A program made the translations under genes and the position numbers. Of a stretch of DNA of 11,902 nucleotides, positions 1 through 6,277 are shown piece by piece (position 1 is the stretch's first letter; each line of letters starts with the position of its first letter). The DNA is taken from positions 1 through 11,902 of the forward strand of contig CAZNQW010000117.1 in the NCBI GenBank assembly GCA_964575225.1, in the 5' to 3' direction. Under the pieces are notes generated by a model. The model was not told the origin of the DNA, made no database searches, and was given only the letters and a program-made list of their open reading frames with translations. This DNA is from CAZNQW01 sp964575225. GTDB taxonomy: Bacteria; Chloroflexota; Anaerolineae; JAAYZQ01.

Positions 1-115
1 TATACCTGCAAATTCCACCGTACATCATTGGAGACTTTTTCAGGGATCTCCTAGGATCGGGCGGATGGCTTGGGCCAGACCCTGACTAGACGGCCTGCAC
101 GATCGAGGAGGCAGG

Positions 116-598
116 ATGGATTCGTTCGTTTTCAAACCCATGGATCGAGAGAACGCCCGTGTGGTGTCTGCCTGGACCTACGAGCGACCCTACGACCTCT
201 ACAACACGCCCATGGAGGCGAGGCACCAAACGGTCGACTATTTGACCGATCATCGAAACCACTACTATCTCATCACCGACGAGCATGAGAACCTCCTCGC
301 CTACTGCTGCTTTGGCAAGGAGGGCCAGGTATCCGGGGGCGACTATGAGGACGACGCCCTGGATCTTGGTCTGGGGATGCGCCCCGATCTCACCGGGCAG
401 GGGCAGGGCAACCTTTTTGTGCAGGCAGTCATCGACTTTGCCATCGAGCACTATGCACCCGGATCCCTGCGCGTCACCATCGCCGAATTCAACAAACGGG
501 CGCAGCGAGTGTGGCAAAAAGCCGGCTTTCGGTTCGAGCAACGGTTCGAACGACATCACGACCGGATGCCCTTTGTGGTGTTGACACGCGAGGCATAG
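116..598 (+). CDS. GNAT-family N-acetyltransferase
   Basis: A 160-residue protein with the length and layout of a single-domain GNAT acetyltransferase, which transfers an acetyl group from acetyl-CoA to an amine. The acetyl-CoA pyrophosphate loop is visible at about residues 89-100 (RPDLTGQGQGNL, the R/Q-x-x-G-x-G type). It is followed by a helix and by the C-terminal motif FNKRAQRVWQKAGF at about 125-138, typical of motif B. The start is set by a strong GAGGAGG 5-12 bases upstream of ATG 116. The C-terminal part (FERHHDRMPFVVLTREA) is the usual closing strand. The MFS transporter begins 12 bp after the stop, so the two are probably co-transcribed. The acceptor substrate cannot be read from the sequence; a small molecule is likelier than ribosomal protein, but this is inference. 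Confidence 0.9.
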   Translation: MDSFVFKPMDRENARVVSAWTYERPYDLYNTPMEARHQTVDYLTDHRNHYYLITDEHENLLAYCCFGKEGQVSGGDYEDDALDLGLGMRPDLTGQGQGNLFVQAVIDFAIEHYAPGSLRVTIAEFNKRAQRVWQKAGFRFEQRFERHHDRMPFVVLTREA

Positions 599-610
599 CA
601 GACGGGACGT

Positions 611-1861
611 ATGAGGATCTCAAAACCGCCCTTGATGTCGCGCCGGCTGCTGCTCTTTATGGGTACCATGATCCTGGCCAACACCGCCGGCCACATGCAC
701 CAGGCACTGATGCCCCTGTTCTTGCAGGAGTTGGGGGCCAACGTGGGACAGGTGGGGCTGTTCTTTACCCTGGGCGCTATCGCCCCCCTCTTGTTTCAGA
801 TCTTTGGCGGCTGGCTGTCCGACGCCATCGGGCGGCTGCAGGCCATTGCCCTGGGCAGCCTGGCGGGGGTGGCCGGCTACGTGGTCTATGTGGCCTCCCC
901 CTCGTGGGAATGGCTGCTCCTGGCCACGGTGGCGGGCGCCATTTCTACGGCCTTTGTGGCCCCCAGCTACATGGCCTTTGTGGCCGAAGAATCGACCGCC
1001 GAGAATCGCGGCAAGGTGTACGGGCTCTCGGGCAGCCTGTTCATGATCGTAGGCATCGTCGGGCCGCCCATCGGCGGCTACCTGTCCCAGTATGTGAGCT
1101 TTCGGGCGATGTTCATGGTCGCCGGAGCGCTCTATACGGTGGCCACCGCGATCCGGCTGTGGATGGCCCGCGACGTGCAAAGGCAGGCCACCACCCCCAG
1201 GGCCAGACTCTCCCTGACCCAGCTCAAGGGCGATTTGGTCGCCATGGCCGCCCTGATCTTGGCCGGTGGTGTGGTGACCTGGATCTTTATCTCGGACGGT
1301 GTTCGGGACATTAGTTTTTCCATGGCCTTTCAACTGCTGCCGCTGTATATGCAGAACCTGATGGGCCTGACCAACGTCCAGATCGGCTGGCTCTCGTCGA
1401 TCAGTTCCCTGGTCACTCTCCTGCTCCTCACCCCGGCCGGGTGGTTATCGGACAATAAGGGAGAGCGGGTGGGGATTGTCTGCGGCTTTGCGCTGATGGC
1501 AGCCGCCATCGCCGTCTTTTTGCGCAGCCGGGCGTTCGCCGGGTTTGCCATGGTGTGGGGCTTGTTTGGCGCAGGCGAGGCGTTGGTGAGCCCGGCCTAC
1601 AGCTCGTTGATCTCCAAGGTGGTGCCCGAGCGCATGCGGGGCACGGCCTTTGGCCTGTTCAGTACCAGCCTTGGGGTGATTTCGTTGCCCGCACCCTATA
1701 TCGGCGCCCTGCTGTGGGAGCGCTTTGCACCCCAAGTGCCATTCTACGTCCCTCTGGTGAGCACTCTGTTGCTGCTGCCGGTGATGTGGATCAAGTTCAA
1801 GCGGCCCGACCCCTCCCGCGCCGATGTCATCGCGAGCGAGCCCGACGGCCGTGACCCATAG
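611..1861 (+). CDS. MFS transporter, 12-TM type
   Basis: A 416-residue, very hydrophobic protein with the pattern of about 12 membrane helices and a central hydrophilic loop near residues 180-205, as in major facilitator superfamily secondary transporters. The MFS signature in the loop between helices 2 and 3 is clear (GGWLSDAIGR, residues 66-75). Its pseudo-symmetric copy occurs in the second half (GWLSDNKGER, about 277-286), supporting a complete two-bundle transporter. The C-terminal half also shows the usual small-residue-rich helix (ISKVVPERMRGTAFGLF). Start choice is uncertain: ATG 611 has only a weak GACGGGA upstream, and ATG 635 (MSRRLLLF) is a reasonable alternative. Substrate is unknown; a drug- or sugar-efflux role would be a guess. 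It is tightly spaced behind the GNAT gene, a pairing often seen in resistance or export loci. Confidence 0.92.
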   Translation: MRISKPPLMSRRLLLFMGTMILANTAGHMHQALMPLFLQELGANVGQVGLFFTLGAIAPLLFQIFGGWLSDAIGRLQAIALGSLAGVAGYVVYVASPSWEWLLLATVAGAISTAFVAPSYMAFVAEESTAENRGKVYGLSGSLFMIVGIVGPPIGGYLSQYVSFRAMFMVAGALYTVATAIRLWMARDVQRQATTPRARLSLTQLKGDLVAMAALILAGGVVTWIFISDGVRDISFSMAFQLLPLYMQNLMGLTNVQIGWLSSISSLVTLLLLTPAGWLSDNKGERVGIVCGFALMAAAIAVFLRSRAFAGFAMVWGLFGAGEALVSPAYSSLISKVVPERMRGTAFGLFSTSLGVISLPAPYIGALLWERFAPQVPFYVPLVSTLLLLPVMWIKFKRPDPSRADVIASEPDGRDP

Positions 1862-1890
1862 GCAACGCCCACTCGGGCGCCCTCAACCCC

Positions 1891-1905
1891 GGCGTGACCC
1901 ACGCC
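1891..1905 (+). other. Short perfect hairpin between MFS and translin genes
   Basis: GGCGTG and CACGCC form a 6-bp stem with a 3-base loop in the 61-bp gap after the MFS stop, just upstream of the AAGGAG ribosome-binding site (1912-1917) of the translin gene. There is no U-tract, so it is not a classical terminator. It may only be an RNA-stability or spacing element. Confidence 0.35.
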
Positions 1906-1922
1906 AAAGATAAGGAGTTTGT

Positions 1923-2603
1923 ATGGAAACGTTTGATGCCATTGTAGAAGAGATCCGCGCCGAGTTCGAGATCAAGAGTGCGGCCCGCGACGCGGCCCTG
2001 CAGCGCTCCCGCACCCTCATCCGCCACTGCGCCAACGCCATCCGCGCCGCCCACCGGGGCGACAGGGACGAGTCACGGGATCTGCTGGCCATCGCCGCCG
2101 AAGCAGCCCGCGAGATGAAGGCCGACCTGGAACTCTACCCCGACCTGTACCACGCCGGCTATACCCAGGATGCCCTCAAAGAGTATGTGGAGGCCCAGGT
2201 GGTGTATGCCTTTATCAATGGGGCCGACCTGCCCACCCCGGCCGATCTGGCCGTCGAAGCGCCCGCCTACCTCAAGGGGGTGGCCGAAGCTGCCAGCGAG
2301 ATGCGCCGCCACGCCCTGGACCTGATGCGCCAGAACAAGCTGGACCGAGCCGAGGAGATTATGGCGGTCATGGACGATGTGTACAGCCTGTTGATCACGG
2401 TCGACTTTCCCGACGCCATCACCGGCGGGCTGCGCCGCACCACCGACATGCTGCGCGGCGTGGTGAGCCGCACCCGCGGCGACCTGACGACCTCCATCCG
2501 TCAGGAGATGATGCGCCAGGCGCTGCGCGACTTTGAAGCGCGCATGGGCCTGAACGGCGGCGAGTTTGCCGATGTGGGGGACCCGGACGAGGAGGACGAA
2601 TAG
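1923..2603 (+). CDS. Translin-family protein (predicted nucleic-acid binding / RNase)
   Basis: A 226-residue, mostly helical protein resembling the translin/TRAX family (prokaryotic COG2178 type). Eukaryotic translin and TRAX form the C3PO endoribonuclease; archaeal homologues form octameric RNA- or DNA-binding shells. Family marks are the LKEYVEAQVVYAF helix at residues 85-97 and the C-terminal YPDA/GLRR-type block, here FPDAITGGLRRTTDMLRG at 162-179, followed by RTRGDLTT. Glutamates 87 and 90 fall at the spacing of two of the three catalytic acidic residues of TRAX (E126 and E129). The third, TRAX D193, is not obvious here; D151/D152 lie nearby. The C-terminal tail is acidic (DVGDPDEEDE). 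The start has AAGGAG 6 bp upstream. It lies directly before the membrane nuclease ORFs, suggesting a shared nucleic-acid task. Substrate and activity are inference. Confidence 0.82.
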   Translation: METFDAIVEEIRAEFEIKSAARDAALQRSRTLIRHCANAIRAAHRGDRDESRDLLAIAAEAAREMKADLELYPDLYHAGYTQDALKEYVEAQVVYAFINGADLPTPADLAVEAPAYLKGVAEAASEMRRHALDLMRQNKLDRAEEIMAVMDDVYSLLITVDFPDAITGGLRRTTDMLRGVVSRTRGDLTTSIRQEMMRQALRDFEARMGLNGGEFADVGDPDEEDE

Positions 2604-2604
2604 C

Positions 2605-2685
2605 ATGAGCCGGAGCGGCAGAGAGAGACCTGCCCGGCGAAAGAAGACAACCGGGCTGGCGCCTGGACGGAGGGGCTATGGCTGA
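2605..2685 (+). CDS. Possible 26-residue basic peptide ORF
   Basis: An ATG one base after the translin stop opens a frame of 26 codons ending in TGA that overlaps the nuclease ATG at 2678 by 8 bases. GAGGAGG about 10 bases upstream, inside the end of the translin gene, could serve as ribosome-binding site. The product (MSRSGRERPARRKKTTGLAP...) is strongly basic, with ten Arg/Lys in 26 residues, and fills the whole 74-bp gap. I do not recognise it. It could be a real small nucleic-acid-binding peptide, a device for translational coupling of the two neighbours, or chance in GC-rich DNA, where Arg-rich frames arise easily. Confidence 0.25.
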   Translation: MSRSGRERPARRKKTTGLAPGRRGYG

Positions 2686-2932
2686 TTCCTCCTCGATCCT
2701 CCGCGCCAGCGAAATCGGCCAGTATGCCTACTGCGCGCGGGCCTGGTGGCTGGCGCGGGTCAAGGGCTACCCGTCGGCCAATGTAGCGGCTATGCAGCGG
2801 GGCACGGAGGGACATCGCGCCCACGGGCGTACGGTGGAGGCCTACCATCGTTGGCACCGGATCGCCATCGGGCTGATTGCCCTGGGCGGCGTGCTGTTGC
2901 TGTTGGGGTTGCTGTTGGGACTGGGGCGTTAG
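2678..2932 (+). CDS. Cas4-like PD-(D/E)XK nuclease, N-terminal part with one TM helix
   Basis: 84 residues matching the N-terminus of Cas4/Dna2-like RecB-family exonucleases: ASEIGQYAYCARAWWL at residues 10-25 carries the first Fe-S cysteine (C19), and GTEGHRAHG at 42-50 carries the conserved His region. A basic stretch (YHRWHR) then leads into one membrane helix, residues 63-83 (Ile/Leu/Gly-rich). The ORF stops at TAG 2930-2932. The stop is in the same frame as the following ORF: only one codon (CCG) lies between it and the next ATG, so the two ORFs look like one gene cut by a single stop. GGAGGGG precedes ATG 2678. On its own this piece lacks the catalytic Asp, Glu and Lys. It is either the N-half of a split two-chain nuclease, the product of a nonsense mutation, or a sequencing error in a single approximately 259-codon gene. 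Confidence 0.8.
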   Translation: MADSSSILRASEIGQYAYCARAWWLARVKGYPSANVAAMQRGTEGHRAHGRTVEAYHRWHRIAIGLIALGGVLLLLGLLLGLGR

Positions 2933-2935
2933 CCG

Positions 2936-3457
2936 ATGATCGGGCTTTTGTTCGCCGCCTGTCTCCTCCTGGGGTTGGGCATCTGGTTGCTGATGCGCTC
3001 GTCGGCCCTGCAGCGGCAGAGTGGGCTCCCGGTGGGACGGGTGGTCTATGTGGACACCGGCGCCTGGGAGCGTTGCGAACGCCCCCTGTTCTCCAATCGA
3101 TACCGCCTCACCGGGCGGCCCGACTATTTGGTGCGCAGCCGAGAGGGGGTCATTCCGGTGGAAGTGAAATCGGGGACGGCGCCCGCCCAGCCCTACCCGG
3201 CCCACCTGTTGCAGTTGGCGGCCTACTGTCTGCTGGTCGAGGAGCAGGAGGGGCGCTCGCCGCCCCATGCCATCCTCAAGTACGACGACCGGGCCTTTGA
3301 AGTGGACAATACGACCGCCCTGCGGCAGGAGCTGTTGAGCACCCTCGACGCCATGCGGCACGACATGGACGCCCGCAACGTGAAACGAAGCCACGAGGAA
3401 CCCGGGCGTTGCCAGAACTGCGGCTACCGCGAGCGCTGCAATCAGCGCCTGGCCTAA
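2936..3457 (+). CDS. Cas4-like PD-(D/E)XK nuclease, C-terminal catalytic part with one TM helix
   Basis: 173 residues beginning with a membrane helix (2-20, GLLFAACLLLGLGIWLLM), followed by the catalytic core of a RecB/Cas4-type nuclease. GRPDYLV (60-66) supplies the metal-binding Asp63, PVEVKSG (74-80) the E-x-K pair, and QLAAYCLL (93-100) the motif usually found after it. The C-terminus has CxxC-x5-C (C159, C162, C168), three of the four Fe-S cysteines; the fourth is C19 of the preceding ORF. The start ATG lies 3 bases after the TAG of the N-terminal ORF with only a weak GGGG 9 bases upstream, so translation would depend on termination-reinitiation or readthrough. The predicted topology is a hairpin membrane anchor with the nuclease in the cytoplasm. 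No CRISPR repeats or other cas genes are present, so this is a stand-alone family member, not evidence for CRISPR adaptation. Its stop overlaps the converging tldD stop by three bases. Confidence 0.82.
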   Translation: MIGLLFAACLLLGLGIWLLMRSSALQRQSGLPVGRVVYVDTGAWERCERPLFSNRYRLTGRPDYLVRSREGVIPVEVKSGTAPAQPYPAHLLQLAAYCLLVEEQEGRSPPHAILKYDDRAFEVDNTTALRQELLSTLDAMRHDMDARNVKRSHEEPGRCQNCGYRERCNQRLA

Positions 3458-4920
3458 CCCTCGCCGCGGACCTGCACGCCGCGGAACCGCGCCGGGGCCG
3501 CGCCATGGGCCACGTGGGCGATCTGGATCGGCTCGCCCTTGGCGCAACTGGGGAGGCCCCACAGGTGCCAGTGCTCGGTGTTGACCACGGCATCGCAGCT
3601 ATTCCAAAAGCGGGGCGTCATGTCGGTGTAGCTGGCATCGCGCAGCAGGCGCCCCAATTTGCCCTGCTTGATCTCGTAGGCGACCTCGGTGCCAAAGTGA
3701 AAGTTGAGCCGCTTGTCGTCGAGGCTCCAACTCTTGGGGGTATCCAGGTAAACGCCCTCGCCCGTGTCGGCGATGAGGTTTTCCAGCGTCCAGTCGCCCG
3801 GTTCCAAGCTGATGTTGGTCATGCGGATGAGGGGCGTCCGATCCCAACCGTCGGCCCGCATCGTCCCGTTGCTAAAGGGCAGGGGCGGCTTGGGCGTGGT
3901 GTGGTGGTAATGGTGGGCCAGCCACCAGGCCGTCTCGCGCGACGTCAGGTAATTCACAAACAGTCCCCGTTCGATGATGGGGATGCGCTCCGCCGGGGTG
4001 CCCTCATCGTCCCAGCCAAAGGTGCCCAGCCCCCGGGGTAGGGTGGCGTCGGCAGTGATGTTCACAGCCGGCGAGCCGTACTGCAACACGCCCAACTGAT
4101 CCACCGTCATAAAGCTGGTTCCGGCATAGGAAGCCTCGGCGCCCAGCACTCGGTCCAGTTCGATGGGATGCCCGCAGCTTTCGTGGATCTGGAGGGCCAG
4201 TTGGGCGCTGCCCAAAATCACCGTCTGCCGCCCCGTGGGGCACACCGGCGCTGCGAGCAGGGCCTCGGCCTCGTCGGCGCAGCGCTCCGCCTGGGCCAAC
4301 AACTCGAGTTCCTCGATAAACTCGTACCCGGCCTGGGCACAGTCCTCATAGCTTCGTCGCTGAAAGATTCCATCCTCGCCCACCGCGGTGGCAGCGACTC
4401 CGCCTCCGCTCTCGACGATGACCTGTTCCAACCGGCTGCCCTCGCTGGAGACGAACCATTTGTGCTCGTGGAGGATCTGCATCTCGGCCTGGGCGACGCG
4501 GACCTTGGCCCGGCGCTGGATGGCTTGGGAGCAGCCGATCAACAGGCCGAGGCGCTCCTCGGGAGAAACCAAGAGAGGATCCCTGGTCACGGGGGTGGCA
4601 TAGCGGCCCGTCACTCCGGGCCGAGGCGGCAGGTCGAGCGCCTGGTCCTGGACCTTGGCGCTGGCCCGGGCGATATCCAGGGCCCGGCGGGCGACGGACT
4701 CTAGGGCCTCGCCGCTCAGGTCGCTGGTGGAGGCAAATCCCCAGGCGCCGTCGGCCCACACGCGAACGCCCACCCCCTGGCTCTCGACGGTGGCGAATCG
4801 ATCCAATTGGCCGTTTTTCGCTGCCAGATCCTCGGTGTGGCGCTCCACCCCCCGCACGTCGGCGTAGGCGGCGCCGCCCTCCATAACCCGGTCTAGCACG
4901 GTAAGGGCAAGGTTTTCCAT
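3454..4920 (-). CDS. tldD: TldD-type metalloprotease
   Basis: A 488-residue member of the TldD/PmbA (PF01523) family of zinc metalloproteases. TldD and TldE together degrade unfolded or leader-containing peptides, for example in microcin and RiPP maturation and CcdA antitoxin turnover. The TldD-type active site is present: HESCGH at residues 246-251 (HExxxH), and C459 in LPSCAKGEP at the C-terminus, the position of the third metal ligand. This marks the catalytic subunit rather than the degenerate TldE. Start: the frame extends to 4947, but AGGAGG just upstream of ATG 4920 (MENLALTVLD) makes that the likely start, and the length then fits the family. No TldE/PmbA partner lies on either side in this window. 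A metallophosphoesterase gene is upstream on the same strand, 137 bp away. The 3' end converges on the nuclease gene with no terminator between them. Confidence 0.93.
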   Translation of the reverse strand: MENLALTVLDRVMEGGAAYADVRGVERHTEDLAAKNGQLDRFATVESQGVGVRVWADGAWGFASTSDLSGEALESVARRALDIARASAKVQDQALDLPPRPGVTGRYATPVTRDPLLVSPEERLGLLIGCSQAIQRRAKVRVAQAEMQILHEHKWFVSSEGSRLEQVIVESGGGVAATAVGEDGIFQRRSYEDCAQAGYEFIEELELLAQAERCADEAEALLAAPVCPTGRQTVILGSAQLALQIHESCGHPIELDRVLGAEASYAGTSFMTVDQLGVLQYGSPAVNITADATLPRGLGTFGWDDEGTPAERIPIIERGLFVNYLTSRETAWWLAHHYHHTTPKPPLPFSNGTMRADGWDRTPLIRMTNISLEPGDWTLENLIADTGEGVYLDTPKSWSLDDKRLNFHFGTEVAYEIKQGKLGRLLRDASYTDMTPRFWNSCDAVVNTEHWHLWGLPSCAKGEPIQIAHVAHGAAPARFRGVQVRGEG

Positions 4921-5057
4921 CGCATCCTCCTGAGGGCCACATCCCATTTCTGGGTTGGCGAGTGCACTATATCAAAGATCCAGCCATCCTGCAACTGGCG
5001 CTGCTTATCGGTTGGGTGACCGCGGCGTCCATTCGCTCCCAATTCCCGCCCTCGGGG

Positions 5058-5663
5058 CTACTCTCCCGGTTCCCGGAGCATGCGGAGGCCCGGCTGTCCT
5101 TCGGGGTGAACCTGGCGCCAGGCAGCCTGCTCCAGAACATAGTCGGTCCGGAGGGAAATCGCGCCTGGGATCGGGACAAACTCGACCGAGTTGGACCCTG
5201 CATCATAGACGGCAAAGGTGGCCTCACCGGTCTTGTGGGCCGATACCTCACCTGGATTGGCCACCAAACAGGCGCCCACCCATTCCTGATGCTGGCGGTG
5301 ATCGTGTCCATAAAAGACCGCATCGAAATCCTGGGAACGCGCCACAGGACCGGCCAGATCGGGATAATGGGTCAGAAAGACCTGGCGACCGGCGGCCTCG
5401 ACAAAAGCATAGGTCTGGTGCCCCATCTGCAGGCTGCCTCCCGAGTCCATCGCTGCTCGCACGATGGAGACCTTGTCGCCGTCGTTGTTGCCCCAAATGC
5501 AAAAGGTCGGGAGGCCACAGCCGGCTAGGACATGGGCAATGCCCGTGTTCATCAAATCGCCCAGACACCAGATCCGGGCTACCCCCAGCGCGGGCACGAT
5601 CTCCAAAGCCTTCAGAAGATTGTGATAGTTCTCGTGAATGTCCGAAATGACCGCCACCTTCAT
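5058..5663 (-). CDS. Calcineurin-like metallophosphoesterase (YfcE/MJ0936-like)
   Basis: A 201-residue phosphodiesterase of the calcineurin-like superfamily. All blocks of the dinuclear metal site are visible: D8-x-H10 (ISDIH), GD at 35-36, GNND at 58-61, H99 (THYPD), and GHDH at 119-122. Such small proteins usually hydrolyse phosphodiesters such as cyclic nucleotides or artificial bis-phosphates; the natural substrate is not predictable here. The core is as long as MJ0936-type enzymes to about residue 168 and is followed by about 33 extra residues of no recognised motif. ATG 5663 has GGAGGGA about 6 bases upstream, and a readable promoter lies at 5693-5721. It may be co-transcribed with tldD, but the 137-bp gap leaves that open. 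Confidence 0.92.
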   Translation of the reverse strand: MKVAVISDIHENYHNLLKALEIVPALGVARIWCLGDLMNTGIAHVLAGCGLPTFCIWGNNDGDKVSIVRAAMDSGGSLQMGHQTYAFVEAAGRQVFLTHYPDLAGPVARSQDFDAVFYGHDHRQHQEWVGACLVANPGEVSAHKTGEATFAVYDAGSNSVEFVPIPGAISLRTDYVLEQAAWRQVHPEGQPGLRMLREPGE

Positions 5664-5692
5664 GAAACATCCCTCCAGAAATCTCGATGGCG

Positions 5693-5721
5693 ATTATAAC
5701 ATTCTCCCCTCGGGGGGACAA
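5693..5721 (-). promoter_or_regulatory. Sigma70-type promoter for the metallophosphoesterase
   Basis: Read on the minus strand: TTGTCC (5716-5721), a 17-base spacer, and a perfect TATAAT (5693-5698). The expected start of transcription is near 5686, giving a leader of only about 23 nt that holds the ribosome-binding site. The spacer contains a CCCC-TC-GGGG near-palindrome (about 5706-5715) that could be an operator. Confidence 0.6.
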
Positions 5722-5815
5722 ACGCGGCGCGGGGCATGCCCCCCATCCGACAGCAGGGAAACCCGACGCCACACAACGATTGCCCTACGGAATCTGGAAA
5801 TCCCGAAATTTTCCC
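5722..5815. other. Divergent intergenic stretch, no gene seen
   Basis: This short non-coding stretch separates the minus-strand promoter of the metallophosphoesterase from the plus-strand promoter of the VOC gene. I see no coding frame with a ribosome-binding site and no clear repeat. Confidence 0.5.
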
Positions 5816-5843
5816 TTGACAAGCGGGTGGGTAAGGGTATAAT
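5816..5843 (+). promoter_or_regulatory. Near-consensus sigma70-type promoter of the VOC/aco block
   Basis: Perfect TTGACA (5816-5821), 16-base spacer, perfect TATAAT (5838-5843). The predicted transcription start is about 5850, some 430 nt upstream of the VOC start codon. It is the best promoter match in the window and points toward the VOC, SDR and acoA genes. A spacer of 16 rather than 17 may leave room for an activator. Confidence 0.75.
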
Positions 5844-5849
5844 ATAGAA

Positions 5850-6277
5850 GCAACACGCCGTTTTCACTCACAGGCGGCGTGGGCCCATCAGGTACCAGAA
5901 GGCACTTGCTGCCGAGGGCATCTTTGGCCGCCAGAGCGCCAAGAAAGGAGGACAGCGAACGCATCACTCCATTCAATCAACCGGCATGGGGCGCAGCGGC
6001 TGAACCCGTAGCCCCAACGAACAGCAGATAGCAGGGCCTCCCTCATTGTAGCCCCACTGTAACCCCGGAAGGCCAACGTGTCTCGGTCGAGCAGGAACGC
6101 GCCAGAGATCCGTTGTTTCTTCGCTTGTAGTTCGCCCACCTCTGGATTGACGGATCATCTTGAAAAAAACCTGACTCCCTACACTTTTGGCAACCCTCAT
6201 GGGATTGCCTGACTGACTGAATCGACCGAGGCGCGAGAACGGACCGTTTGGCCTGCACAGAAAAGGAGAAAGGAACC
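5850..6277 (+). other. Long untranslated leader of the VOC gene
   Basis: About 430 nt lie between the predicted transcription start and ATG 6278 with no convincing coding frame. Structures seen: a stem CACGCCG/CGGCGTG (5854-5860 with 5875-5881, 14-base loop) at the very 5' end; GTAGCCCC repeated at 6008 and 6048, with GTAACCCC at 6059; and an imperfect hairpin at 6189-6209. An AAAGGAGG at 5945-5952 has no start codon at normal distance. I recognise no known riboswitch family. The length suggests post-initiation control, but that is inference. Confidence 0.4.
6189..6209 (+). other. Imperfect hairpin in the VOC leader
   Basis: GGCAACCC and GGG-A-TTGCC pair as an 8-bp stem with one bulged A and a TCAT loop, about 70 bases before the VOC start codon. 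There is no U-tract, so it is not a simple terminator. It is followed by the short tandem repeat GACTGACTGA. Confidence 0.4.

Noticed and set aside
30..51. GGAGA/TCTCC inverted repeat with a T-run near the left edge, as a terminator
   Set aside because: Only 5 bp of stem, and the T-run lies in the loop, not after the stem.
2930..2932. TAG recoding (stop reassigned to an amino acid)
   Set aside because: TAG is the ordinary stop of several intact genes here (GNAT, MFS, translin, tldD, VOC, SDR), so general reassignment is excluded; only local readthrough remains possible.
2678..3457. CRISPR-Cas adaptation locus suggested by the Cas4-like fold
   Set aside because: No repeat-spacer array and no cas1/cas2 or effector gene is present; the TM hairpin marks a different branch of the nuclease family.
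2501..3562. Long minus-strand open frame opposite translin and the nuclease
   Set aside because: Low-complexity Pro/Gln/Gly/Arg composition, no ribosome-binding site, and it lies opposite well-recognised genes; typical antisense shadow in GC-rich DNA.
4962..5528. 188-codon plus-strand frame across the metallophosphoesterase
   Set aside because: It is the antisense of a gene with a complete metal-binding motif set and has no ribosome-binding site.
5879..6031. GTG-started frame of about 50 codons in the VOC leader
   Set aside because: No ribosome-binding site and a composition like random GC-rich translation.
6053..6072. CCACTGTAACCCCGGAAGG-like stretch resembling parts of a cobalamin riboswitch
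   Set aside because: The remaining conserved blocks (the GGTG/AAATCC region upstream and the AGGAGACC-type end) are absent, and the order of elements does not fit.
6189..6209. Sigma54-type -24/-12 promoter (TGGCA...TTGC), as expected for many acetoin operons
   Set aside because: The GG and GC dinucleotides are 16 bases apart instead of 10, and no sigma54 activator gene is present.
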